Part shown: one piece after another, positions 41,575 through 50,621 of the stretch | Layout of the letters: each line of letters opens with the position of its first letter | Numbering within the stretch: the stretch's first letter is position 1 | Origin: CAZGRP01 sp964527995 | GTDB taxonomy: Bacteria > Zhuqueibacterota > Zhuqueibacteria > Oceanimicrobiales > CAZGRP01 | NCBI GenBank assembly: GCA_964527995.1 | Contig: CAZGRP010000011.1 | Location: 1-64,000 of the forward strand | Direction: 5' to 3' | Length of the DNA: 64,000 nt | Position numbers and translations under genes: made by a program | Notes under the pieces: generated by a model | What the model was told of the DNA's origin: nothing | The model's input: the letters and a program-made list of their open reading frames with translations, nothing else | Database searches by the model: none

Positions 41575-44500
41575 ATGTCACGAAAAACTGCCATGTTCAT
41601 CCACCTGCATGTCCATTCCAACTACTCCCTCTGCGAAGGGGCGAGTTCGATCGAAGCGCTGTGTGCGGCGGCCAAAGCCCTCGGCATGCCGGCTCTGGCG
41701 CTGACTGACACCAACAACCTGTATGGCGCGGTCTGGTTTCGCGACATCGCCCGGGCGTACGACCTGCGGCCGATCTACGGAGCCGAGCTTTGCACCGGGG
41801 GAGCGCGGGCCGTGCTTCTGGTGAAAGACCGCGGCGGCTATAGCCGTCTCTGCAGCCTGATCACCCGGCGTCACCTTGATGACGACTTCTCGTTGACTGA
41901 CACACTGGCCTCCGACCGCACCGGGCTGGTGGTCCTGAGCGACGTGCCGGAGCTGCTGCGGCGGGTGCGTGAGGCGACCGGGCCGGAGGATCTGTACGTC
42001 GAAGTGCAGCCGGGACCGCAACGACTGGCGGGGCTGCGTCTGGCACGGCAACTGGGTCTGCCGGCGGTGGCGACCAACGGCGTGCGGTTTGTGGCTCCCG
42101 CGGACCATGCGCTGCACCGGCTGCTGCGGGCCATCGACTTGAACACCACCCTCGAGCGCCTTCCTGCCGGGGAGATGGCCCCCCCGGGTGCGTGGCTGAA
42201 GTCGGGGGCGGAAATGGCGGCCGCGTTCCCCGACGCTCCAAACGCCCTGCGCCACACCGAGGAGATCGCCGAGCGCTGCACTTTCGAGCTCGACTTCGGC
42301 GGGCCGGTGTTCCCGACTTTCGACGGCCTGGATGACAGGGAGGCGGTTGAAGCGCTGCGGCGGCTGACCTACGAGGGGGCGCGCTGGCGCTACGGTGAGA
42401 TCACCGACCGGGTGCGCGATCGCCTGGAGTACGAGTTGGATCTGATCAGCCGGAAAAACTTCGCTTCCTATTTTCTGATCGTCTGGGACATCGTGCGGCG
42501 GTCGCAGCGCACCTGCGGTCGTGGTTCGGCCGCCGCCAGCGCCGTCTCCTACTGCCTGGGGATCACCCACGTGGATCCAATCCGCTACGATCTGTTTTTT
42601 GAACGATTTCTGAACGAAGAGCGCAAGGATTTCCCCGACATCGACGTGGACTTCGCCTGGGACGAACGCGACGAGGTGTTCGACTACGTGTTCAACAAAT
42701 ATGGCCGTCACCGGGCGGCCATGGTCTGCAACCACGTCACCTTCCAGCCGCGCATGGCCATCCGCGAGGTCGCCAAGGTCTACGGCCTCACCGATGCAGA
42801 GATCGGTGAGGTCACCCGGCGCTACTCCTGGCTGACCGACAATCGCGATCTGTTCGGCACCGCCACCCACGACCCAGCCTTTCGCGGACTCACTTTCCCG
42901 AAACCGTGGCCGGCGATTTTCCAGCAGGCGCAACGCATCATGGGCTACCCGCGCCACCTGAGCGTGCACTCCGGCGGCGTGGTGATCGTTCCCGATGCGC
43001 TCGATCGCTATGTGCCGCGGCAGCGCGCCGCCAAGGGGGTGGAGATCATCCAGTGGGAAAAGGATGCCACCGAGGAGATGGGCCTGGTGAAGATCGACCT
43101 GCTGGGAAACCGTAGCCTGGCGGTGGTACGCGACGGCCTGGCGGCGGTGAAGAGGAACACCGGCCGCGAGATCGACTATGCCCGCTGGCAGCCACAGGAC
43201 GATCCGGCAACCCGAAGGCTGATCGCCACCGGCGAGACCTTCGGCGTCTTCTATGTCGAGAGTCCGGCAATGCGGCTGCTGCAGAAAAAGGCCCGCACCG
43301 GCGATTTCGAGCATCTGGTGATCCACAGCAGCATCATTCGGCCGGCGGCGAATCGCTTTATCCAGGAGTATCTGCGCCGCCTGCACGGCCAGCCCTACGA
43401 GCCGCTGCACCCGGCTCTGGGCGACATCTTGCGGGAGACGTACGGCATCATGGTCTACCAGGAGGACGTATCGCGGGCGGCCATGGCGCTGGCGGGGTTC
43501 AATGCGGCCGAGGCCGACGACTTGCGCAAGGTGCTCTCCAAAAAGCACCGGCACCACCGCCTCGAAGACTACCGCCAGAAGTTTTTTGCCGGGTGTGCCC
43601 GCCACGGCGTCGGTCGGCAGACGGTCGAGCAGATCTGGGAGATGATCCTCTCTTTCTCCGGCTACTCGTTCTGCAAGCCGCACAGCGCCTCCTACGCCCT
43701 GCTGTCGTACAAAGCCGCCTACCTGCGTGCCCACTATCCGGCGGAGTTCATGGCGGCGGTCATCTCCAATCAGGGGGGCTACTATTCGACACTGGCGTAC
43801 CTGTCGGAATGCCGTCGCATGGGACTGAGAATTCTGGGGCCGGACATCAACGAGAGTGATGATGTGTATGTCGGCAAAGGGGATTGCATCCGGGTCGGGT
43901 TGATGCAGATCAAGGGGCTGCGCCAGGAGTCGATCGCGGCCATCCTGCAGGAGCGCCGGCGTGGGGGGCCGTATCGCTCGTACTCCGAGTTTCTCGACCG
44001 CATGTGCATAGACCCGGAGGACGTTCGCCGTCTGATTCGTGCCGGGGTTTTCGATGCCCTGGAACCGCAGCGGCCACGGCCCGAGCTGCTGTGGCAGTGG
44101 TACGCCTGGAACGACAGGCGGCAGCGGGCCGGGCGGCACGGCGGCGCATCGTTCTTCGACAGCGGTGCGCTGCAGGTGCCGGCCGTGCGGGATTATGGCT
44201 GGCGCACGAAGATCCAGCTCGAGATCGAGTCGTTCGGGTTCCCGATCAGCGTTCACCCGCTGACGCTCTACCGCGATCGTACGGACCGCATCCCCCACAT
44301 CGACGGGCGCGACCTGGAGCGTTACGTGGGTCGTGCGGTCACCCTCATCGGCTGGCCGGTGACCCGCAAGGGGGCGGTGACCCGGCAGGACGAAGCGATG
44401 GAGTTTGTGTCGTTCGAGGACGAGACCGCGATCTACGAATGCACGCTCTTTCCGCGCGAGTACCGGCGCTACTGCCATCTATTGACCAGCGGCCGGCCGT

Positions 44501-44577
44501 ATGTGATCAAGGGCCGGGTGGAGGAGGAGTTCAGCGGCATCACGGTGACGGTGCAGGAGGTGCGGTTGTTGGGGTGA
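41575..44577 (+). CDS. dnaE2: DnaE2/ImuC-type error-prone DNA polymerase III alpha subunit
   Basis: A 1000-residue C-family polymerase. A PHP domain opens the chain (FIHLHVHSNYSLCEGASS; LALTDTNNLYGAV). The palm carries FPDIDVDF with catalytic Asp357 and Asp359 and the GRGSAAASAVSYCLGIT motif. HSGGVVIV, SFSGYSFCKPHSASYALLSYK and an OB-fold C-terminus follow (VTLIGWPVTRKGAVTRQDEAMEFVSFED). The length fits DnaE2 (about 1000-1080) rather than the replicative DnaE (about 1160). Together with the ImuB-like protein it should form a translesion mutasome. ATG 41575 has no good ribosome-binding site; ATG 41593 is possible. Confidence 0.9.
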   Translation: MSRKTAMFIHLHVHSNYSLCEGASSIEALCAAAKALGMPALALTDTNNLYGAVWFRDIARAYDLRPIYGAELCTGGARAVLLVKDRGGYSRLCSLITRRHLDDDFSLTDTLASDRTGLVVLSDVPELLRRVREATGPEDLYVEVQPGPQRLAGLRLARQLGLPAVATNGVRFVAPADHALHRLLRAIDLNTTLERLPAGEMAPPGAWLKSGAEMAAAFPDAPNALRHTEEIAERCTFELDFGGPVFPTFDGLDDREAVEALRRLTYEGARWRYGEITDRVRDRLEYELDLISRKNFASYFLIVWDIVRRSQRTCGRGSAAASAVSYCLGITHVDPIRYDLFFERFLNEERKDFPDIDVDFAWDERDEVFDYVFNKYGRHRAAMVCNHVTFQPRMAIREVAKVYGLTDAEIGEVTRRYSWLTDNRDLFGTATHDPAFRGLTFPKPWPAIFQQAQRIMGYPRHLSVHSGGVVIVPDALDRYVPRQRAAKGVEIIQWEKDATEEMGLVKIDLLGNRSLAVVRDGLAAVKRNTGREIDYARWQPQDDPATRRLIATGETFGVFYVESPAMRLLQKKARTGDFEHLVIHSSIIRPAANRFIQEYLRRLHGQPYEPLHPALGDILRETYGIMVYQEDVSRAAMALAGFNAAEADDLRKVLSKKHRHHRLEDYRQKFFAGCARHGVGRQTVEQIWEMILSFSGYSFCKPHSASYALLSYKAAYLRAHYPAEFMAAVISNQGGYYSTLAYLSECRRMGLRILGPDINESDDVYVGKGDCIRVGLMQIKGLRQESIAAILQERRRGGPYRSYSEFLDRMCIDPEDVRRLIRAGVFDALEPQRPRPELLWQWYAWNDRRQRAGRHGGASFFDSGALQVPAVRDYGWRTKIQLEIESFGFPISVHPLTLYRDRTDRIPHIDGRDLERYVGRAVTLIGWPVTRKGAVTRQDEAMEFVSFEDETAIYECTLFPREYRRYCHLLTSGRPYVIKGRVEEEFSGITVTVQEVRLLG

Positions 44578-44618
44578 TTCGCCAGGCGGAGTACACGGAT
44601 TCAGCGGATTGAGCGGAG
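44564..44618. repeat. 55-bp sequence duplicated across the scaffold gap (left copy)
   Basis: These 55 bases, covering the last codons of dnaE2 and 41 bases beyond, recur identically at 44719-44773 on the other side of the N run. This is the pattern of two contigs sharing a k-mer-length end that were scaffolded rather than merged. Confidence 0.9.
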
Positions 44619-44718
44619 NNNNNNNNNNNNNNNNNNNNNNNNNNNNNNNNNNNNNNNNNNNNNNNNNNNNNNNNNNNNNNNNNNNNNNNNNNNNNNNNNN
44701 NNNNNNNNNNNNNNNNNN
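44619..44718. other. Scaffold gap (100 N)
   Basis: Exactly 100 N, a standard filler length. Flanked by an exact 55-bp duplicate, so the real gap is probably zero or negative. Confidence 0.98.
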
Positions 44719-44773
44719 GGTTGTTGGGGTGATTCGCCAGGCGGAGTACACGGATTCAGCGGATTGAGCGGAG
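44719..44773. repeat. 55-bp sequence duplicated across the scaffold gap (right copy)
   Basis: Identical to 44564-44618. The space up to 44978 holds no gene I can support; it is AT-richer than the preceding contig. Confidence 0.9.
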
Positions 44774-44978
44774 CAGGCCTGGCCTTATTCGGGGCTGTTG
44801 GGAGCTCATTTCAGGCTGAGGAGATCATTGTTTGTGGCGGTTCTCCATTTTCGCAAAAACGTCCTTTGCACGGATTGCAGCGACTTCTCCCCGCTCGAAC
44901 GCATCAATTCGACTCTCTGCTGCTTGTGCCCACGAATGACTCGGCATTCGAGCCGTAGGCTGCTACCTGTTGTCGTCC

Positions 44979-47141
44979 CTATTTCTGCAAGAGTAACTTC
45001 TTCGTTGCTGTGAATTCGCCAACTCGTAGTCGACAAAAGTATATTCCGCTTGCCGAATCTCCCGCATTCCACTTTACTTGGTAATTCCCAGCAGCCCGCT
45101 TTTCACGCACAAGCGTTTCTATTTCCTGCCCCCGCAAATTGTAGATCTTCAGAACAACGAAGCTTGGTCTTGGTATCTTGAAACGAATTGTAGTCGACTG
45201 GTTAAACGGGTTAGGATAATTCTGCGCCAGTTCAACTCCCTTTGGCATCAAGAGATACGGATCGTGTGTTGATTCAACGGATGTCCTTCCATGTCCCGAA
45301 GTCATTTTCAAGATCACACCGTTCATCCCAACGACCCACCCGACGCTTGAGTCGATGAAATAGCCGGAGGTTAAATGGTGTAACGTTCCGATCTTCTGGG
45401 GAATCCAGTGCACACCCCCGTCTGTGGTTTTAAGGACTGTGCCCCTGTTGCCAACGGCCCAACCGGTCAGCACGTTGGTGAAGGACACAGAGTACAGGGA
45501 CTCGCGCCGTGCGACGGGTTGAGTTTTCCAGGTAGCTCCGCCATCGAGCGTCCTGAGGATAGTCCCGCGCGTTCCAACTGCCCATCCATGAGTGGAATCG
45601 ACAAAACATACGGACAGCAAATCGCTTTGGGTTCCCGAGTACTGTTTCGTCCAATGTGCGCCTCCGTCTGTCGTCTTCAGAACTGTGCCGTAAGTCCCGA
45701 CGGTCCAACCTGTACGATCGTCGAGGAAATGGACACCGTACAGATCTGCAGTGGACCCACTAATTTGGGGAGCCCAGTTTGTTCCCCCATCAGTAGTTAC
45801 GAAGATCGCCCCACCACTCCCGAGAATCCAGCCGGTACTTTCGCTAACAAAATAGACGGCAAATAGAGCTTCCGGCGTCGGTGCCGATTCAACAATCCAA
45901 CTTGTTCCTCCATCGGTAGTCTTGAGAATGATGCTTGTATAGGTTCGATAATCATACCCAACGCTCCAGCCGACTGTCTCGTTAATGAAGTAGACCGAGC
46001 TTAGCCCAAACGTCGGCTCAACTGGTCGGGGAATCCAGTTGATGCCGCCATTGGTGGTTGCCAGGACTGTGCCTCCATCTCCAACTGCCCAACCGGTGCT
46101 ATCGTTGACGAAATTGACGGAGCGCAGCGACCGCAAAGTGACGGTGGACGATTGACTCGTCCAGGTATTCCCGCTGTCTGTCGTCCTGAGTATGAGGCCC
46201 TCCGCCCAGGAAAAGGTACCGCCAACAATCCAGCCGGTGTCTCCACCTGTCAGTCGCACAGAAAGGAGCCATGCGGCAACGGGTTCATTTCGTGAAGTCC
46301 AAGTCTCACCTCCGTCATTGGTTATCAGTATTGTCCCCCTCTGTCCAACCGCACACCCAGTATTGGCGTCTTTGAAAGACACAGATCCCAATGATTCCGT
46401 CGTCCCGCTGGACTGGGAAACCCAGGAATTTCCGCCGTCAACGGTTTTTAGAATTGTGCCACTACTGCCAACAGTCCAACCTGTTCTGGCGTCCACAAAA
46501 GCGATAGAGATCAATGCATTGGACGTTCCGCTGTCCAGCATCATCCAATCTTTGCCCCCATTCTCGGTCTTGAGAATTGTTTCACTGCCTCCGACTGCCC
46601 AGCCCGTGCTCTCGTCGATGAAGTAGAGAGAAGTCAAACGCTGTGAAGTTCCACTGACTTGCCTGTTCCAGTTTCTTCCGCCATCTGTCGTCTTGAGGAT
46701 TGTTCCCCCATCTCCGACGGTCCAGCCAGTACTTTCGCTTACAAAATAAACAGCGAATAAAGCTTCTGGCGTCACCCTCGATTGAACAATCCACTCTGCT
46801 CCTCCATCTGTCGTCTTGAGAATGACGCTTTCGATCTTTCCGGCGTCGTTATACCAAAAACCGACTGCCCAACCCGCATGATCATTTGCAAAGTAGACTG
46901 AAGTCAATAGGTACGGACCTCCTCCGGCATAGTGTTGAACTTCCCAGTTCGCGCCTCCGTCTGAAGTCTTTATCACTGTTCCCACTCGCCCGACTGCAAT
47001 GGCCGTGTTTTCGTCTATGGTGTACACATCTCGCAGCTCATTTCCCTGAGGCCGTGGGTTTTGCCAGATCCAACTGTCTTGGGCAAAAACGCGTGTGCAG
47101 AGAATGAAAAAGAAGATGAATGCCTTAGCTACTGATGTCAC
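44979..47141 (-). CDS. Secreted YCF48-like double-propeller protein with sorting domain
   Basis: About 720 residues from GTG 47141, chosen because AAGGAAG precedes it and it gives a clean signal peptide (FIFFFILCTRVFAQD). Thirteen full and one partial YCF48-like units of about 45 residues follow, each of the form 'L-SVYF-D-TGWAVG--GTILKTTDGG--W', which suggests two seven-bladed propellers. Units 2-3 and 9-10 share ALFAVYFVSESTGW exactly, pointing to duplication of a whole seven-blade module. The last 85 residues (ELAQNYPNPFNQSTTIRF to ATKKLLLQ) are a type-IX-like sorting domain. Codon use is AT-richer than in the first 44 kb. Confidence 0.86.
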   Translation of the reverse strand: MTSVAKAFIFFFILCTRVFAQDSWIWQNPRPQGNELRDVYTIDENTAIAVGRVGTVIKTSDGGANWEVQHYAGGGPYLLTSVYFANDHAGWAVGFWYNDAGKIESVILKTTDGGAEWIVQSRVTPEALFAVYFVSESTGWTVGDGGTILKTTDGGRNWNRQVSGTSQRLTSLYFIDESTGWAVGGSETILKTENGGKDWMMLDSGTSNALISIAFVDARTGWTVGSSGTILKTVDGGNSWVSQSSGTTESLGSVSFKDANTGCAVGQRGTILITNDGGETWTSRNEPVAAWLLSVRLTGGDTGWIVGGTFSWAEGLILRTTDSGNTWTSQSSTVTLRSLRSVNFVNDSTGWAVGDGGTVLATTNGGINWIPRPVEPTFGLSSVYFINETVGWSVGYDYRTYTSIILKTTDGGTSWIVESAPTPEALFAVYFVSESTGWILGSGGAIFVTTDGGTNWAPQISGSTADLYGVHFLDDRTGWTVGTYGTVLKTTDGGAHWTKQYSGTQSDLLSVCFVDSTHGWAVGTRGTILRTLDGGATWKTQPVARRESLYSVSFTNVLTGWAVGNRGTVLKTTDGGVHWIPQKIGTLHHLTSGYFIDSSVGWVVGMNGVILKMTSGHGRTSVESTHDPYLLMPKGVELAQNYPNPFNQSTTIRFKIPRPSFVVLKIYNLRGQEIETLVREKRAAGNYQVKWNAGDSASGIYFCRLRVGEFTATKKLLLQK

Positions 47142-47769
47142 TGCTCTCACTTCCTTTTGCGGCGTTTTGCACGATCTTATGGTACTTGTGACGAGCGGAC
47201 GTCCCGAAGGAAGACTAGCCACCCGAATGAAGATATGTACATTCATACCGCCTTTGCTGAGGACAGAGACCTATGTAGCTCATAACCGTTCTGCACAAGA
47301 TAAACCGCCGGTTTCCAAAATGCAAGGCACCATCGCTGGCAGGAGACACACGTCAATCGTGTGAACGAAGAAGAGGGAACTTCCAGTTCCTTTCCTGCGC
47401 TGGAGAGTTGACGCATGGCAGAACACCGGATTCACGCAACTGAGCAAAGAGCCCAACGGATCGCGCGACTCGAGAACGAGCGGATGACCTCGTGAGAGAC
47501 GGACAGGCACCGCTTGGAGGTTCTGAGGCTTGCAATGCAGAATGATCTGTTGGTCTGGTGGGCGGCAGATTCGACTCATGGCGCAGGGCGCAATTGCCAC
47601 CGAGGACCGAGCAACCGACGTAGACGAAAAGGGTGGGGCTTTCCAGTTGCCTCGATCGACTACATTGCCCCTCTGCTGAAGGTTCGCAGATCGCAAACAC
47701 ACAAAACCTGATTTCGCGCCTCCGTAGGCAAAGTGGACCGCACCCTCTGTGCATGTGCGCTCGGCCACT
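47142..47769. other. Long intergenic region without a recognisable gene
   Basis: About 630 bases between two minus-strand secreted-protein genes. Only unlike, overlapping short frames are present, none with a homology pattern. A GGAACT-TCC-AGTTCC dyad lies near 47370-47384. No confident promoter was found. Confidence 0.5.
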
Positions 47770-49206
47770 CTACCGCAGCACCATCATTTTCCTGGTCTGC
47801 CAAAACTCACCTACTTGCAATTTGTAGAAATAGAGTCCACTTGGGAGGTCGGCGGCATCGAAGTCCACCGAGTAGACGTTCGCTTTCTGAAATCTGTTGA
47901 CCAACGTTCGAATTTCTCTTCCAAGCATGTCATAAACCCTCAGAGTAACAAAGCCTGATCGGGGTATCGAGTACCAAATCTTTGTTGACGGATTGAACGG
48001 GTTCGGATAGTTCTGGGAAAGTTCAAAGCGGACAGGTATGCTTGCTTCGTCGTTCCGAACCGACGTTGTCGCTGGATCTGGACCTAACTTGACAAGTAGG
48101 ACCTCATCATTGCTGGTACCGGTCAAAACATATCCTCCATCCTCCGTCAAATCGATAGAGAAGAAGCCATCAATTGCGCCTCCTATGTCGATCGTTTTTG
48201 TCCACAGTGTATCCCCGTTCCCGTCAGTCCTTAGCACCCAGCCGTCGATTGATTCATTCGACGTAAAGCCGGACACAATAAATCCTCCGTCTTGGGTTTG
48301 TTTCACGCAGGTGGCATGAGCGTCATTTCCATACGTCCTGCGCCAGAGAATATTGCCATCGACATCCGTCTTGAACAGCAGTACTTGATTCGACAGCGCA
48401 TTGCCGGCGACGATGAAACCACCGTCGTTGGTCTCACTGACAAAATCTGTTCCTTCTTCCAGGAAGCCTTCATATACTTTCATGTCGCCATTTCCGTTTG
48501 CATCCGTTTTCAGCAACAAGATCTTGTCGTTCCCTATCTCATCGGTCGCCGCAACGATGTACCCGCCCCAGGACGTTTGATGAACCGTTCTTCCGACCTC
48601 GTTTAGGCTCGTGCTTCCGTAAGTTTTCGTCCAGGCGGTATCGCCGTTCGACGCGAATTTGAGAAGCCATATATCGGCATCGTATTTCTCTGTGCCTTCT
48701 GTGCTTCGGTTGAATTCGAATCGGCCGGTCACGATAAAGCCGCCATCGTCTGTAGGGGAAATGAATGCCGCCTCGTCTTGCTCCAGTTCGCCGGCGACAA
48801 ATTCATCAACCTTCTCTCCCGCGGCATTTGTCTTGATGAGCCACAGATCCGAGTGAATCGGTGAACCCGGACCTGCCTCGAATCTCTCAAGAGCCCCGGC
48901 GACCAGGAATCCTCCGCCAGATGTTTCCACGACGGAACCACCAGCATCCTCCAACCCATCAGCGCCTCCGTACGTTCTTGCCCAGATCTGGTTGCCATTG
49001 CCGTCGGTTTTCATCAGGAGCAGGTCGGAGTTTGTAGCGGCGATGACGGCGAAACCGGTAATGATGAACCCACCGTCGGCGGTTTGCTTGACGTCGGTTC
49101 CCCAGGTGCCGCCGTATGTCTTCTGCCAAAGAATCTCCGGCGCTTGGGCAAGAAGATTCCCCCAGGCAAGGAACAACATGGCGCACATCACCTTCGTCTT
49201 TCTCAT
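47770..49206 (-). CDS. Secreted delta-60-type repeat protein with sorting domain
   Basis: About 478 residues. ATG 49206 is preferred over 49212 because GGGAGG then has nine rather than three bases of spacing. A signal peptide (AMLFLAWGNLLAQA) precedes seven or so beta-propeller repeats of the type 'TYGG---D-V-QT-DGGFIITG-----N-DLLLMKTD-NG---W', as in delta-60/SBBP-like repeats. The C-terminus, ELSQNYPNPFNPSTKIWYSI to FWQTRKMMVL, is a sorting domain. It is likely a surface protein; no enzyme motif was seen. Same AT-richer island as the YCF48 protein. Confidence 0.85.
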   Translation of the reverse strand: MRKTKVMCAMLFLAWGNLLAQAPEILWQKTYGGTWGTDVKQTADGGFIITGFAVIAATNSDLLLMKTDGNGNQIWARTYGGADGLEDAGGSVVETSGGGFLVAGALERFEAGPGSPIHSDLWLIKTNAAGEKVDEFVAGELEQDEAAFISPTDDGGFIVTGRFEFNRSTEGTEKYDADIWLLKFASNGDTAWTKTYGSTSLNEVGRTVHQTSWGGYIVAATDEIGNDKILLLKTDANGNGDMKVYEGFLEEGTDFVSETNDGGFIVAGNALSNQVLLFKTDVDGNILWRRTYGNDAHATCVKQTQDGGFIVSGFTSNESIDGWVLRTDGNGDTLWTKTIDIGGAIDGFFSIDLTEDGGYVLTGTSNDEVLLVKLGPDPATTSVRNDEASIPVRFELSQNYPNPFNPSTKIWYSIPRSGFVTLRVYDMLGREIRTLVNRFQKANVYSVDFDAADLPSGLYFYKLQVGEFWQTRKMMVLR

Positions 49207-49212
49207 TGGCAT

Positions 49213-49705
49213 GGTCCTCCCTGTGTTTGAGCTAGACCGACATACAACGTTCCTGTTCGCGCCTCAAGACTGGCGTCGAACAGGAAGCGCTGTGTGATCC
49301 TTGGAAAAGGATGTAGTTGCGACTGCCGTGGACGTAGACCTTTCCCGTACAGCGGCCATCATGCTGATGCGAATCCGGCTGCGCACCTGATCAAGGAGTT
49401 TTCAGTTGGCCGATCGGCATTGAGTAAAGCTTGGCGAGTGCATGAATGCGGCCCCAATCAATATGATTATGGTTATGAGGAAGGCATCCGCCTCGTTGTC
49501 GGAATAACCAGATATGTGTTTGCCGCCCCGAGCGCGATCCGGGCAACCGTAGGCGAGAGAAAACCTGGAGCCAAATCGGTGAACGCTGGGAGCGAATGCT
49601 CTGAAGTACAATCATGATCACTTCATTGCGGAATGTCAGGAAAAAATTCGGGTTCAGCTTGGGGATTGAGCGAATCAGGACGATGAGGGACGGACGATGA
49701 TGGAG
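49213..49705. other. Intergenic region upstream of the delta-60 protein gene
   Basis: About 490 bases without a supportable gene. It contains a perfect 10-bp inverted repeat (TTCCTGTTCG at 49250-49259, CGAACAGGAA at 49277-49286, 17 bases apart), centred on a weak minus-strand promoter-like TTGAGG-N17-TATGTC. Confidence 0.5.
49250..49286. promoter_or_regulatory. 10-bp inverted repeat upstream of the delta-60 gene
   Basis: TTCCTGTTCG and its exact reverse complement CGAACAGGAA are separated by 17 bases. The span includes a possible minus-strand -35 (TTGAGG), so it may be an operator; a stem in the 5' leader is an alternative. Confidence 0.45.
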
Positions 49706-49763
49706 GTTTGTAGTAGCGCGATTCATCGGGCATTCGACGGCGATAAATCGCCTTACTACAAAC
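49706..49763. repeat. REP/MITE-like palindromic element
   Basis: 58 bases with perfect 10-bp terminal inverted repeats GTTTGTAGTA and TACTACAAAC. Inside are two smaller palindromes built on GCGATTCATCG and GGCGATAAATCGCC. It ends seven bases before the sigma-factor stop. It matches the general design of REP elements mobilised by TnpA-REP transposases; none is in the window. Confidence 0.7.
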
Positions 49764-49769
49764 ACACAA

Positions 49770-50621
49770 TCATTCCTCCTCTAACACCCGAAACCGTCCC
49801 GAGTCGATGAGGGTGCGGATGGTTTCCAAGAACGTCTCAGGAGCGGCATAGTCCGGGTGGCTGCGGAAGACGGCCGCGGCGCGCTCGAGTTCTTCCATCT
49901 CCTCGATGCGTCGGAGCAGATTGGCGTCGCGGCGGGCGCGGGCCGGTTGCCCGGCGAAGAGCAGATGGTGCGGATCGATTCGACCGATCCGGATGGCCCG
50001 CTCAACCCGACGAGCACAGCGGCAGCGATTGTCCGGGTTGACGAGGCCGCACTTTTGTCGCATGAACTCACGGACTCGGTTGCGAGCTCGGGAAAGACGT
50101 TTGCGGAACGTCGCGGCCGAGATGCCCAGGATCTTTCCGCCTTCCTCACCGGTTACCTCAAAGATCTCCCCGAGGATGTAGGCCAGACGGTGATCCCGAC
50201 CCAGGCAGAGCAGCATTCCCTGAGTGCAGCCGATCTTGACTTCTTCGACCAGCAGGTCTTGGTCGGCCTCGGCCGCAAGCCGGAGCGGCCCGTCGGAGAG
50301 CCCCTCATCAAGCTCCTTTCCGAAGCGCTCAAATGTCATTCCTTCCAATTCCGCCTGGCGCTTTCGGGTGGTCAGAAGGTAGTTCGCCGCCACGCGGTAG
50401 ACCCACGTCATGAAGGCGCTCTCCTGCCGGAAGCTGCCCAGGTGGGTGACGATCCGAATCAGGATCTCCTGGGTGGCGTCCTTTGCATCCTCCGGATGCC
50501 ACAACATCCGCAGAGCGAGGCCATAGACCCGGTGTTGGATTCCCTGGATGACGTCTTCAAGCGCTGCCTTGTCGCCAGCTTTCGCGGATGCCACCAGGGA
50601 GTCGAGCGTTGACGTGATCAT
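49770..50621 (-). CDS. ECF-type sigma-70 factor with C-terminal extension
   Basis: A 283-residue sigma factor. Region 2 (residues 27-95) reads VYGLALRMLWHPEDAKDATQEILIRIVTHLGSF then AFMTWVYRVAANYLL. Region 4 (about 140-190) reads RLAYILGEIFEVTGEEGGKILGISAATFRKRLSRARNRVREFM. A 90-residue C-terminal extension begins with a cysteine-bearing CGLVNPDNRCRCARRVERAI, which may be a metal-binding regulatory tail as in some anti-sigma-free ECF groups. No anti-sigma factor gene is adjacent. The targets are unknown; the dehalogenase gene upstream is on the same strand. Confidence 0.88.
   Translation of the reverse strand: MITSTLDSLVASAKAGDKAALEDVIQGIQHRVYGLALRMLWHPEDAKDATQEILIRIVTHLGSFRQESAFMTWVYRVAANYLLTTRKRQAELEGMTFERFGKELDEGLSDGPLRLAAEADQDLLVEEVKIGCTQGMLLCLGRDHRLAYILGEIFEVTGEEGGKILGISAATFRKRLSRARNRVREFMRQKCGLVNPDNRCRCARRVERAIRIGRIDPHHLLFAGQPARARRDANLLRRIEEMEELERAAAVFRSHPDYAAPETFLETIRTLIDSGRFRVLEEE

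Noticed and set aside
41578..44478. A 966-codon open frame on the minus strand
   Set aside because: Antisense of the DnaE2 gene, whose plus-strand frame carries all polymerase motifs.
47280..47768. Two overlapping minus-strand ORFs of 130-160 codons in the long spacer
   Set aside because: No motif, unusual Cys/Ser/Pro composition, no ribosome-binding site; they look like chance frames.
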